This document shows positions 1-7,876 of a stretch of 17,929 nt of DNA, piece by piece. The DNA comes from CAG-826 sp964546565 (GTDB lineage: Bacteria > Bacillota_I > Bacilli_A > RFN20 > CAG-826): contig CAZJKC010000036.1 of the NCBI GenBank assembly GCA_964546565.1, positions 1-17,929 of the forward strand. Direction: 5' to 3'. Under the pieces are notes generated by a model. The model did not search any database and was not told the origin of the DNA. It was given only the letters and a program-made list of their open reading frames with translations. Numbering within the stretch: position 1 is the first letter of the stretch; each line of letters starts with the position of its first letter. The position numbers and the translations under genes are program-made.

Positions 1-64
1 TTATTTTTCTTAATTTTTTAATGTTTTTTTATCGTAAAATGGGGAAACTCAAATTTAATTATTC

Positions 65-94
65 TTTAAAATAAGAGCCTTATTGCGGTATAAT
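65..94 (+). promoter_or_regulatory. Putative sigma-A promoter of the helicase gene
   Basis: A perfect -10 hexamer TATAAT lies at 89-94. The -35 region is weak (TTTAAA at 65-70, spacer 18). A strong ribosome site, AAGGAGGAG, follows just upstream of the ATG at 146. The -10 box and its position fit a promoter for the downstream gene, but the poor -35 keeps confidence modest. Bases 1-60 are T-rich and show no recognisable gene. Confidence 0.45.
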
Positions 95-145
95 ATATTT
101 ATAGACAAATTAAACTTTTAAGATATGGAAAAGGAGGAGTAACCA

Positions 146-2479
146 ATGGAACCACAATTAAAATTATCGGTTCATCAATTGGTGGACTTCCTTTTGCGTG
201 TTGGTGATATTGATAATCGTGTTTATTCACGCTCGACCATGGCTGAAGGTAGTCGTATTCATTCTTTTTATCAAAAAAAACAAGGTAATGAATATCTCAG
301 TGAATATTCTTTAAAAGAAACTTTTCAAATTGATAATTTTATGATTACCTTAGAAGGACGAGCGGATGGTATTATTGTATATCCTCATAAAGTTGTGATT
401 GATGAAATAAAATCGACTATTTTAGATTTAGAAGAGTTTTACAATGAACAAGGTGAATGGCATAAAGGACAAGCAGAGTGTTATGCCTTGATGTATGCGC
501 ATGAACAAAATCTTCAATCGATTGATGTCCGGTTAACATATATTTCGCAAATTGATGATTCCCAAAAAGTTTATTCATTTCATTACACTATCAATGAATT
601 AGAAAAGAAAATTGATGATTTATTGAGGCGATATTTAGATTTTTATATTATTTTATATCATAAAAAGTTAACTCGTAATGAATCTTGTCGTGATTTATCA
701 TTTCCTTTTCCTACATTTAGAGGTGGTCAAAAGAGATTATCAAAGTATTGTTATGCGATTGCGACTAAAGGTGGACGATTATTTGCTGAAGCTCCAACGG
801 GAATTGGAAAAACGATGTCGACTCTTTATCCCTATGTACATTCCTTTTCGCAAGGTGTAAATGAAAAGATATTTTATTTAACGGCTAAAACAAGTGGCAA
901 AGAAGCGGCAGATTCCGCTGTGGAAATATTGAAAAGAAATGGTTTAAAATGCTCGTCAATCATTATAACTTCTAAAGAAAAGATATGTTTTTTAGGAAAA
1001 AGTTCTTGTAATCCGGATGACTGCCCTTTTGCCCGTAATTATTATGGAAAAATACAAGATATCATCAAAGAATCTCTTTTAAAATATCATCACTTTGATG
1101 AATCTACAATTATTGATATTGCTAGCCAATATGAAGTATGTCCATTTGAATTAGAATTAGATTTATCTCTTTATTGCGATATTATTATTTGTGATTATAA
1201 CTATGCTTTTGATCCAATGGTTTATATGAAAAGATATTTTGATGAAGATACATCATCATTTATAGGCCTAGTCGATGAAGCTCATAACTTATTAGAACGT
1301 GGACGTGATATGTATTCATCTGTCGTTAGCGTTAAATCATTTTTAAAAATGAAAAAAGGTGTTCATCATTTACAACATAAAAAATTGGAATCATCGCTTA
1401 GAAAATTAAGAAAAGTATGGAAGAGTTATATTGAGCTTATTGAAAATGACCCGGTCATATTAGATGAATGTTCTTCTTTAACCTTAAATACTTTTAATGG
1501 TTTTTTAAAGGTCGGGCAAGATATTTTAAGAAACTATTCTAAAGAGATAGATGAATCCTTTTTAGATTTTTATTTTGAAATAAATCGATTTTTGAAGATT
1601 TATGAATTATTTGATGATTCTTTTGCATTATATTTAGACCGCGATAGTGGAGAGTTAGCTTTAAAATTATTATGTCTTGACCCCAGTCGTCAACTTCATA
1701 ATCGCTTATTACAATTTCACGCTATAACGCTTTTTTCAGCAACGTTATCGCCGAATGAATATTACATCGATGTTTTAGGTGGTGAAAAAGAAGATCCTTT
1801 TTTATGTCTTCCATCGCCATTTCCTAAAGAGAATTTTTTATTAATGGTTATGCCAACGATTTCGACAAGATATCGTGATCGTGACCGCACATTTATGAAT
1901 GTTATGTTGGCGATTAAATCATTTGTATCGCATAAAATGGGAAATTATTTAATTTTTTTACCATCTTATATTTATTTGGATGTGATATATAACTTATTGA
2001 TGGAAGAGGATATATCTTTTGAATTAGTTAAACAAAATCGCCAAATGAACGATAAAGAAAAAATGGAGTTCATTAATAGCTTCAATGAAAATCCGGATCA
2101 TACTTATGTCGCTTTAGCTGTCCTTGGTGGCGTGTTTAGTGAGGGTATTGATTTGCTTGGCGATCGACTTATCGGAGCTGTTGTAGTTGGTGTAGGTCTA
2201 CCAACCATATCTTTTGAACGCGATTTAATAAAAGAGTATTACGAAAAGAATAACAACTCAGGCTATTTATATAGTTATGTTAATCCCGGAATGAATCGGG
2301 TTATGCAAGCGGTGGGACGCGTTATTAGAAGTGAAAATGATCGTGGTATGGTATTGCTAATTGATGACCGTTATACGACAAAAACATATCTTAATTTATT
2401 TAAAAATGAATGGAGCCATTATCAAATTGTGGACGAAAATAATATGGATAGAACCATTGATAAATTTTGGAATAATTAA
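146..2479 (+). CDS. XPD/DinG-family DNA helicase with N-terminal PD-(D/E)XK (Cas4/RecB-like) nuclease domain
   Basis: Predicted superfamily 2, Rad3/XPD-type, ATP-dependent 5'-3' DNA helicase of 777 residues, probably acting in DNA repair in the cytoplasm. Residues about 65-115 look like a PD-(D/E)XK nuclease core: Asp74 in GRADG, then Glu87-x-Lys89 in IDEIK, then a Gln109/Tyr113 motif like that of Cas4 and RecB nucleases. Walker A is APTGIGKT at 216-223. Four cysteines (281, 288, 293, 332) sit where XPD-family enzymes bind a 4Fe-4S cluster. Walker B is DEAH at 377-380, followed by an SAT motif and a C-terminal motif VI (QAVGRVIR, about 721-728). All key residues appear present, so both activities could be intact. 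The start is set by an AGGAGG-type ribosome site directly upstream. The helicase call is secure. The nuclease call rests on motif spacing alone. Confidence 0.9.
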   Translation: MEPQLKLSVHQLVDFLLRVGDIDNRVYSRSTMAEGSRIHSFYQKKQGNEYLSEYSLKETFQIDNFMITLEGRADGIIVYPHKVVIDEIKSTILDLEEFYNEQGEWHKGQAECYALMYAHEQNLQSIDVRLTYISQIDDSQKVYSFHYTINELEKKIDDLLRRYLDFYIILYHKKLTRNESCRDLSFPFPTFRGGQKRLSKYCYAIATKGGRLFAEAPTGIGKTMSTLYPYVHSFSQGVNEKIFYLTAKTSGKEAADSAVEILKRNGLKCSSIIITSKEKICFLGKSSCNPDDCPFARNYYGKIQDIIKESLLKYHHFDESTIIDIASQYEVCPFELELDLSLYCDIIICDYNYAFDPMVYMKRYFDEDTSSFIGLVDEAHNLLERGRDMYSSVVSVKSFLKMKKGVHHLQHKKLESSLRKLRKVWKSYIELIENDPVILDECSSLTLNTFNGFLKVGQDILRNYSKEIDESFLDFYFEINRFLKIYELFDDSFALYLDRDSGELALKLLCLDPSRQLHNRLLQFHAITLFSATLSPNEYYIDVLGGEKEDPFLCLPSPFPKENFLLMVMPTISTRYRDRDRTFMNVMLAIKSFVSHKMGNYLIFLPSYIYLDVIYNLLMEEDISFELVKQNRQMNDKEKMEFINSFNENPDHTYVALAVLGGVFSEGIDLLGDRLIGAVVVGVGLPTISFERDLIKEYYEKNNNSGYLYSYVNPGMNRVMQAVGRVIRSENDRGMVLLIDDRYTTKTYLNLFKNEWSHYQIVDENNMDRTIDKFWNN

Positions 2480-2496
2480 AGAAAGAAACATATAAT
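2467..2496 (+). promoter_or_regulatory. Possible promoter before the first GNAT gene
   Basis: TTGGAA (2467-2472) and a perfect TATAAT (2491-2496) are 18 bp apart in the short gap between the helicase stop and the ATG at 2516. The -35 box overlaps the end of the helicase gene. The region is AT-rich, so this could be chance. The gene may instead be read from the helicase promoter. Confidence 0.35.
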
Positions 2497-2515
2497 CAAT
2501 ATGTTAAGGTGATTT

Positions 2516-3040
2516 ATGATTGTAGAAATAAAAGAAAACCGTTTTGATGAAGTATTTGCGATTATGAAGAATAGTTTTCCTCGTGATGAATATCGCGATT
2601 ATGATGAGCAGAAAGCCTTATTTAAAAAAGATAATTACCATGTTTATGGTCTGGTTGATGAAAAAAAGAAAATCAAGGCCTTTATCGCCTTATATTTCTT
2701 GCATGATTTGGTATTTATCGAGCATTTTGCTGTCGCAGCTCCATATCGTAATCAGAGTTTAGGTCAATTAATATTAAAGGAAATACATTCGTTAATTGAT
2801 GCTCCTTTATGTTTAGAAGTAGAATTACCTCATGATGAGCTCGCTAAAAGAAGGATAGCTTTTTATAAACGAAATGGTTTTTATTTAAATGAATATCACT
2901 ACGTACAACCACCTTTTTCTTCATCGCGAAAACCGATAAATCTTTTTTTAATGACCTCAAAACAAGTCTTAAATGAAGAACAATTTAAAAAAGTAAAAAG
3001 CATTATTATGAAAAATATATATCATTGTGATGAATATTAA
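2516..3040 (+). CDS. GNAT-family N-acetyltransferase
   Basis: A 174-residue protein with the GNAT fold pattern. A central strand with hydrophobic residues (FIEHFAV) leads into the acetyl-CoA loop YRNQSLG at about residues 82-88. The C-terminal half has the usual AFYKRNGF helix-strand element (about 118-125). The canonical acetyl-CoA motif is R-x-x-G-x-G/A. Here the first glycine is serine (RNQSLG), so cofactor binding may be altered. The substrate is unknown. The ribosome site is AAGGTGA, ending only three bases before the ATG. It follows the helicase by 36 bp and may share its transcript. A related GNAT gene lies at 7877-8416, with matching features such as F-P-x-D/N-E-Y near the N-terminus and FYxxNG near the C-terminus. 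Confidence 0.82.
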   Translation: MIVEIKENRFDEVFAIMKNSFPRDEYRDYDEQKALFKKDNYHVYGLVDEKKKIKAFIALYFLHDLVFIEHFAVAAPYRNQSLGQLILKEIHSLIDAPLCLEVELPHDELAKRRIAFYKRNGFYLNEYHYVQPPFSSSRKPINLFLMTSKQVLNEEQFKKVKSIIMKNIYHCDEY

Positions 3041-3106
3041 TAATTATTATTATGATTAGCTCTTTATATTGTAAGAAAAACATTAACTTTTTTAACTATT
3101 TTCTAC

Positions 3107-3135
3107 TTTTCACACTAAAAAACATAGTTTATAAT
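3107..3135 (+). promoter_or_regulatory. Putative lepA promoter
   Basis: TATAAT at 3130-3135 is preceded, 17 bp upstream, by TTTTCA at 3107-3112 (four of six -35 consensus bases). It lies in the 120-bp gap before lepA, 25 bp upstream of the start codon. The gap 3041-3106 is AT-rich and shows no clear terminator for the preceding gene. Confidence 0.5.
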
Positions 3136-3160
3136 ATCAAAAGAAACGGAGGCGAGGAGC

Positions 3161-4981
3161 ATGGAAGATAAACAAAAATATATAAGAAACTTTTCCATTA
3201 TTGCTCATATTGATCATGGAAAATCAACTTTAGCCGACCGGATATTAGAACAGACAGGGACTGTTGAAAAACGTCTAATGAAAGAACAATTATTGGATTC
3301 TATGGACCTTGAAAGAGAACGAGGTATTACCATTAAATTAAATGCGGTAACACTTAATTATCATGCACAAGATGGTCATGATTATATTTTTAATTTAATC
3401 GACACTCCCGGGCATGTTGATTTTACTTATGAAGTATCACGCTCTTTAGCGGCATGCGAAGGAGCTTTATTAGTAGTTGATGCCACTCAAGGTGTAGAAG
3501 CTCAAACGCTCGCGAATGTTTATTTAGCGGTCGATAATAATTTAGAAATTGTTCCGATTATTAATAAGATTGATTTACCAAGCGCTGACCCTAAACGTGT
3601 TAAAGAAGATATAGAAAAACGTATTGGTCTTTCTTGTGATGATGCGGTTGAGATATCGGCGAAAACGGGCTTAGGCGTAGATAAAGTGCTTGAAATGATT
3701 GTCCATGATATTCCTGCCCCTCATGGCGATATCAAGGCTCCTTTAAAAGCTTTGATATTTGATAGTTTTTATGATTCTTATCGTGGTGTTGTGGTTATGA
3801 TACGAATTATTGAAGGAAAAGTTAAGATTGGCGATAGTATTTATCTGATGGCGAGTGGTAAACAATATTTAGTGACTGAATTGGGCATTAGAACGCCATT
3901 AGAAGAAAAAAAAGATTGTTTAAGTGCTGGAGAAGTCGGCTATTTAGCGGCTCAAATAAAAGATATTCATGATGTTCATCCAGGCGAAACTATTACTAAT
4001 TTTTATCAAAAAACAGCGACTCCTTTACCGGGATATCGAAAGATGAACCCGATGGTATATTGTGGATTATATCCTGTGGATTCTAAAAAGTACGAGGATT
4101 TAAAGGATGCCTTAGCTAAATTGTGCTTAAATGATGCGAGTTTGAGTTATGAGCCCGAAACATCACAAGCTTTAGGATTTGGCTTCCGTTGCGGCTTTTT
4201 AGGATTACTTCATATGGATGTCGTTCAAGAAAGATTGGAGCGCGAGTATAATCTTGATTTGATTTTAACGGCGCCATCGGTCATTTATCATGTTTATTTG
4301 ACAAATGGTGAGAGGATAAATCTCGATAATCCTTCTAATTTGCCGGATATGACTTTGGTAAAAGAAATTCAAGAACCATATGTGAAAGCAAGCATTATGA
4401 CTCCTAAAGAATATGTGGGACCATTGATGGAATTATGCCAAGAAAGACGTGGTATTTACTTAGATTTAGAATATTTTGATGATTCACGAATGATACTGAC
4501 TTATGAATTACCATTAGCTGAAATTGTTTATAATTTCTTTGATAAACTTAAAAGCTATTCGAAAGGATATGCGTCTTTTGATTATGAATTCAGCACATAT
4601 CGTACTTCCAATTTGGCAAAGATGGATATTCTTCTTAATGGTAATCCTATCGATGCCTTATCACTCATAATTTATCGGCCTAATGCTTATGCTCGTGGTA
4701 GCGTCATTGTTCGAAAATTAAAAGATATTATTCCGCGCCAACAATTTGAAGTGCCTGTTCAAGCGTGTATTAATGGAAAAGTTATTGCGAGAAGTGATAT
4801 TAAAGCGATGCGTAAAGATGTTCTTGCGAAGTGTTATGGCGGCGATATTACGCGGAAAAAGAAATTGCTTGAAAAGCAAAAAGAAGGTAAAAAAAGAATG
4901 AAGGCTATCGGCTCGGTAGAAGTTCCCCAAGAAGCCTTTATGGCAGTTTTATCAATTGATGATGAAAAAAAAGGGTCTTAA
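3161..4981 (+). CDS. lepA: Elongation factor 4 (LepA), translational GTPase
   Basis: LepA/EF-4 is a ribosome-binding GTPase, related to EF-G, thought to back-translocate or remobilise stalled ribosomes. The 606-residue length matches the family (about 600). The GTPase domain is complete: P-loop AHIDHGKST (15-23), switch I element RGITIK (54-59), DTPGH (81-85) and NKID (135-138). The C-terminal part contains family-typical stretches such as FRCGFLGLLHMD and the RRKK-like basic tail domain unique to LepA. The start is supported by an SD-rich leader (GGAGGCGAGGAG). It is the first gene of the conserved lepA-hemW-hrcA block, but here two extra genes separate it from hemW. The stop codon sits within the loop of a terminator hairpin, so the last residues are encoded by the terminator itself. 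Confidence 0.98.
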   Translation: MEDKQKYIRNFSIIAHIDHGKSTLADRILEQTGTVEKRLMKEQLLDSMDLERERGITIKLNAVTLNYHAQDGHDYIFNLIDTPGHVDFTYEVSRSLAACEGALLVVDATQGVEAQTLANVYLAVDNNLEIVPIINKIDLPSADPKRVKEDIEKRIGLSCDDAVEISAKTGLGVDKVLEMIVHDIPAPHGDIKAPLKALIFDSFYDSYRGVVVMIRIIEGKVKIGDSIYLMASGKQYLVTELGIRTPLEEKKDCLSAGEVGYLAAQIKDIHDVHPGETITNFYQKTATPLPGYRKMNPMVYCGLYPVDSKKYEDLKDALAKLCLNDASLSYEPETSQALGFGFRCGFLGLLHMDVVQERLEREYNLDLILTAPSVIYHVYLTNGERINLDNPSNLPDMTLVKEIQEPYVKASIMTPKEYVGPLMELCQERRGIYLDLEYFDDSRMILTYELPLAEIVYNFFDKLKSYSKGYASFDYEFSTYRTSNLAKMDILLNGNPIDALSLIIYRPNAYARGSVIVRKLKDIIPRQQFEVPVQACINGKVIARSDIKAMRKDVLAKCYGGDITRKKKLLEKQKEGKKRMKAIGSVEVPQEAFMAVLSIDDEKKGS

Positions 4982-4998
4982 GTGCCCTTTTTCTTTTT
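4966..4998 (+). terminator. Rho-independent terminator overlapping the lepA stop codon
   Basis: The stem AAAAAGGG (4968-4975) pairs with CCCTTTTT (4985-4992) around a short loop that contains the lepA TAA (4979-4981). A T-tract continues to 4998. The hairpin is placed to end the lepA transcript immediately after its stop codon. Confidence 0.8.
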
Positions 4999-5057
4999 AT
5001 GTGTCAAAACATGTCGAAATATGTTAGTAAATAATTAGTATTTTTTTGGTATAAATA

Positions 5058-5087
5058 TTGTCAAAAAATGATACGATGTGATAAAAT
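5058..5087 (+). promoter_or_regulatory. Promoter of the Fic-like/hemW gene cluster, with extended -10
   Basis: TTGTCA (5058-5063) lies 18 bp from TAAAAT (5082-5087). The -10 is preceded by TG one base upstream (TGaTAAAAT), a typical extended -10. Transcription would begin at about 5094, very close to the ribosome site. It would drive the five-gene run 5106-9315. Confidence 0.6.
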
Positions 5088-5105
5088 ACGTACGAGGTGA
5101 ATCCT

Positions 5106-6509
5106 ATGGCCAATGAAGAATTGTGCATTCGTTTTTCGGAAAAGTCTTACGCAACTAAACAAGAAGTATCACGAGCATTAAGTCTTTCTAATATTGATGA
5201 TATTTGGAATAAAATTCTCTTATATCGGTCTAATTTTCATCGTTCTTTAATTGTTCGAAACATTGAAAAAGTACCTTATAATTTAACTTTGACACCCACA
5301 ATTGGGACGAATGTTGTTAATTTAGAAAGAAAAATGATTAAAGCGCTTTTACAATTTGCTAAGATTCATGATTATGACGCGAAAGTAAAAATAACTAAAG
5401 AGCATTACACGAGAATTCTTTATTGGGTCGCAAAAAAGTATCAATTAAGCATTGATGAAAACTTCTTATTATCAATCATTAATCATAGTTCATCATCTTT
5501 AGCCCCGCAAGAAATGATTCTTGTTTCTTATTATGAGGCATTAAGATACATAAGTGAGCATTATGTTGATCCTATTGATACTAATTACTTACTTAAGCTT
5601 TACTCTTTTTTATTACCGGATATCACGCTTGATAATTTATATCGTAAAACAGAAGTTGTCGATTTTGATTCGCGGTTTGTTATTGGTCGTAGTTATAATG
5701 CTGCTCCGGTGGAAAGAATTGAGCCGATGATGGATAACTTATTTGATTTTTTAAAAAATAGTGATTTAAGTCCTTTTGTTAAAGCAGTGGCTGCATACTA
5801 TTTGATTTATCATATTCGCCCTTTTGACTTATATAGTGAAGAGATGGCTCTTTTAGTGTTTAAACTTGTTTTATCTCATAGTGATTATGATGAATTAGGG
5901 GCTCTTTTAGAATGGGAGCAAATTCTTAGTGACAATAATGAAAAAGTCAGTAAAATTATAAATGAGGTCAAAAAGACTAATGACTTAACGTATCTTTTAG
6001 TATATTTTATTGAACTTGGTGAGAGTATCACGGGAGATTTATTAGACGCTTTAACCTCTTTAACGGTTAGTTCAATTCGTGAAGAGTATTATGATCAAAA
6101 TGTTTCTTTAGAAAATGAAGAAATAAGTTCTCACAAAGATACTTCGACTGTGCATATTTCCACCCTTTCGGATATTAATGAACCGTTGAGTGATAATGCT
6201 AGTCGTCAAGTTTCGTTTGAAATGAATGTGGCCTTACCGACTTTACCGATTGGTTTAGAAGAAAGTGATGCGATGAAAATAGAAGAGCATCTTGTCGAAA
6301 TTTATCCGACTTTAAAAAGAGGTCAAGCATATTTTTATGCCCGTCATTGTACGATAGGAAAGTATTACACTATTGCGCAATATAAAAAACTGTTGCATTG
6401 TGCTTATGAAACCGCTCGTACATCAATGGATAACCTTGTTGAATTAGGTTTTTATCGTAAAGAAAAACTTAATAATAAATTTATTTATACTCCGATAGCG
6501 AGGAGATAG
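5106..6509 (+). CDS. Fic-fold protein with degenerate catalytic motif and C-terminal winged helix
   Basis: A 467-residue protein. The middle region resembles a Fic/Doc domain. It has an YYEALRYI helix (about 142-149) and YRKTEVV leading to a target-binding flap region. These are followed by APVERIEPMMDNLFDFL and YYLIYHIRPFDLYSEEM (about 231-247). Active Fic enzymes carry HPFx(D/E)GN(G/K)R. Here only the PF of that motif is kept: the histidine position is arginine and the GNGR part is YSEE, so AMP transfer is unlikely. Residues about 400-467 look like a winged-helix DNA-binding domain (YTIAQYKKLL, then TARTSMDNLVELGF). I infer a non-catalytic, perhaps regulatory, Fic-like protein. The upstream GTG at 5097 lies within the ribosome site GAGGTGA (5094-5100), so the ATG at 5106 is preferred. 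It heads a five-gene cluster with hemW. Confidence 0.7.
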   Translation: MANEELCIRFSEKSYATKQEVSRALSLSNIDDIWNKILLYRSNFHRSLIVRNIEKVPYNLTLTPTIGTNVVNLERKMIKALLQFAKIHDYDAKVKITKEHYTRILYWVAKKYQLSIDENFLLSIINHSSSSLAPQEMILVSYYEALRYISEHYVDPIDTNYLLKLYSFLLPDITLDNLYRKTEVVDFDSRFVIGRSYNAAPVERIEPMMDNLFDFLKNSDLSPFVKAVAAYYLIYHIRPFDLYSEEMALLVFKLVLSHSDYDELGALLEWEQILSDNNEKVSKIINEVKKTNDLTYLLVYFIELGESITGDLLDALTSLTVSSIREEYYDQNVSLENEEISSHKDTSTVHISTLSDINEPLSDNASRQVSFEMNVALPTLPIGLEESDAMKIEEHLVEIYPTLKRGQAYFYARHCTIGKYYTIAQYKKLLHCAYETARTSMDNLVELGFYRKEKLNNKFIYTPIARR

Positions 6510-6521
6510 GAGGACGCTAGC

Positions 6522-6770
6522 ATGTTAAATGTATTAATTAATTGGAATTCACCAGCTTTTTATGTTTTGTATTTACTTTTAGGATTTGGCCTTATTGCCC
6601 TTATCGCTCTATTATGTTACAAATACATTCCAGGATTAAAAGTCAGTAAAAAGGATGACCATGTTGATGAAACGCGTATTGCCGAAGAAGAACTTAATCG
6701 TATTTTAGTTCCGATGGATGAATCGAACGTTTTAAAAGATGAAAAAAGTGATAACGACGACACAAAATAA
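6522..6770 (+). CDS. Small single-pass membrane protein of unknown function
   Basis: I do not recognise this 82-residue protein. It has a short N-terminus, one strongly hydrophobic helix at about residues 12-33 (rich in L, I, A and G), then a basic residue cluster (K-V-S-K-K) and a highly acidic, hydrophilic tail. That pattern suggests a membrane-anchored protein with its tail in the cytoplasm. It has a good ribosome site (AGGAGG, 6508-6513) and starts 12 bp after the Fic-like gene. Its last 32 bp overlap the start of hemW in another frame, which suggests translational coupling. There is no cleavable signal-peptide motif that I can see. The ribosome site and the tight spacing make it a real gene rather than chance. 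Confidence 0.7.
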   Translation: MLNVLINWNSPAFYVLYLLLGFGLIALIALLCYKYIPGLKVSKKDDHVDETRIAEEELNRILVPMDESNVLKDEKSDNDDTK

Positions 6771-7863
6771 CGATATTAGTCTTTATATTCATATTCCTTT
6801 TTGTGAACATATTTGTGCTTATTGTGATTTTTGCAAGATAATATATTATCCTGAAATTGTAAAAAAATATTTATCTTGTTTAAAAAAAGAATTGCAATCA
6901 TATGGTATAAAAAAGTATCAAACCATTTATATTGGAGGGGGCACCCCGACTTCATTAAGTGTTGAAGAATTGCGGGACTTATTAAGTTTTGTAAGTCCGT
7001 ATTTATCTTATGGCGGCGAATTCACTATTGAAGGAAATATTGAAAATACGAATAAAGAAAAATTACTTTTATTTAAAGAATATGGTATTAATCGACTGAG
7101 CTTTGGCGTTCAGTCTTTTTCTATAGATATATTGCAAAAGGCTAATCGCTTTCATACTCCCCAAGATACTATAAAAATAATAAAATTAGCAAAAGATATT
7201 GGCTTTCAAAATATTAATATTGATTTAATATATGGCTTTAAAGAGCAGACACAAGCGTTGCTTAAGGAAGACTTAAAATCGTTTTTATCACTTAATATTA
7301 ACCATATTTCTCTTTATTCATTAACAGTCCCTCAACATACTTTATTTTATAATCAATCATATGAAGCGTTATCAGAAGATGAATCACGTGCTATGTATGA
7401 TTTAATATATCAAACATTAACCACACATGGCTTTCATCGTTATGAAGTGTCCAATTTCGCACTTGCAGGATATGAATCGCGTCATAATCAAGTTTATTGG
7501 CACAATAAAGAATATATTGGAATTGGTCTAGGAGCGAGTGGTTATTATCGTAAAATACGTTACACTAATACCAAGAGCATGAATAACTATTTAAACGGAA
7601 AAACGATACTTGAAAAAGAAGAAGTAACAATTAGTGATGAAATATTTTATGAAATAATGCTTGGATTACGTCTAGAAGAGGGTCTTGATTTACTTCAGTT
7701 TGAAGAACATTATGGAAAAGATAATTATCAAAAATTAATGAACAATTCAACAAAGTTCATAAATGATAATCTCCTTATTATTAAAGATAATCATCTTTTT
7801 TGTTCATATGATGGTATGATGATATTGGACTATATTTTAAGGTCCTTTATTGATGTTTTTTAG
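6739..7863 (+). CDS. hemW: Radical SAM heme chaperone HemW (coproporphyrinogen III oxidase-like)
   Basis: HemW is a radical-SAM protein related to HemN that binds heme and is proposed to hand it to membrane heme proteins; it is not a true coproporphyrinogen oxidase. The 374-residue protein starts with IHIPFC and a C-x3-C-x2-C iron-sulfur motif at Cys22, Cys26 and Cys29, with a fourth cysteine at 32. GGGTP follows at 66-70. The HNxxYW signature that separates HemW from HemN is present as HNQVYW (249-254). In B. subtilis hemW sits directly between lepA and hrcA; here extra genes flank it. The ATG at 6739 has no clear ribosome site and overlaps the upstream gene by 32 bp, so initiation is probably coupled. 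GTG at 6748 is an alternative start. Confidence 0.93.
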   Translation: MKKVITTTQNNDISLYIHIPFCEHICAYCDFCKIIYYPEIVKKYLSCLKKELQSYGIKKYQTIYIGGGTPTSLSVEELRDLLSFVSPYLSYGGEFTIEGNIENTNKEKLLLFKEYGINRLSFGVQSFSIDILQKANRFHTPQDTIKIIKLAKDIGFQNINIDLIYGFKEQTQALLKEDLKSFLSLNINHISLYSLTVPQHTLFYNQSYEALSEDESRAMYDLIYQTLTTHGFHRYEVSNFALAGYESRHNQVYWHNKEYIGIGLGASGYYRKIRYTNTKSMNNYLNGKTILEKEEVTISDEIFYEIMLGLRLEEGLDLLQFEEHYGKDNYQKLMNNSTKFINDNLLIIKDNHLFCSYDGMMILDYILRSFIDVF

Positions 7864-7876
7864 GAGATAATTGATT

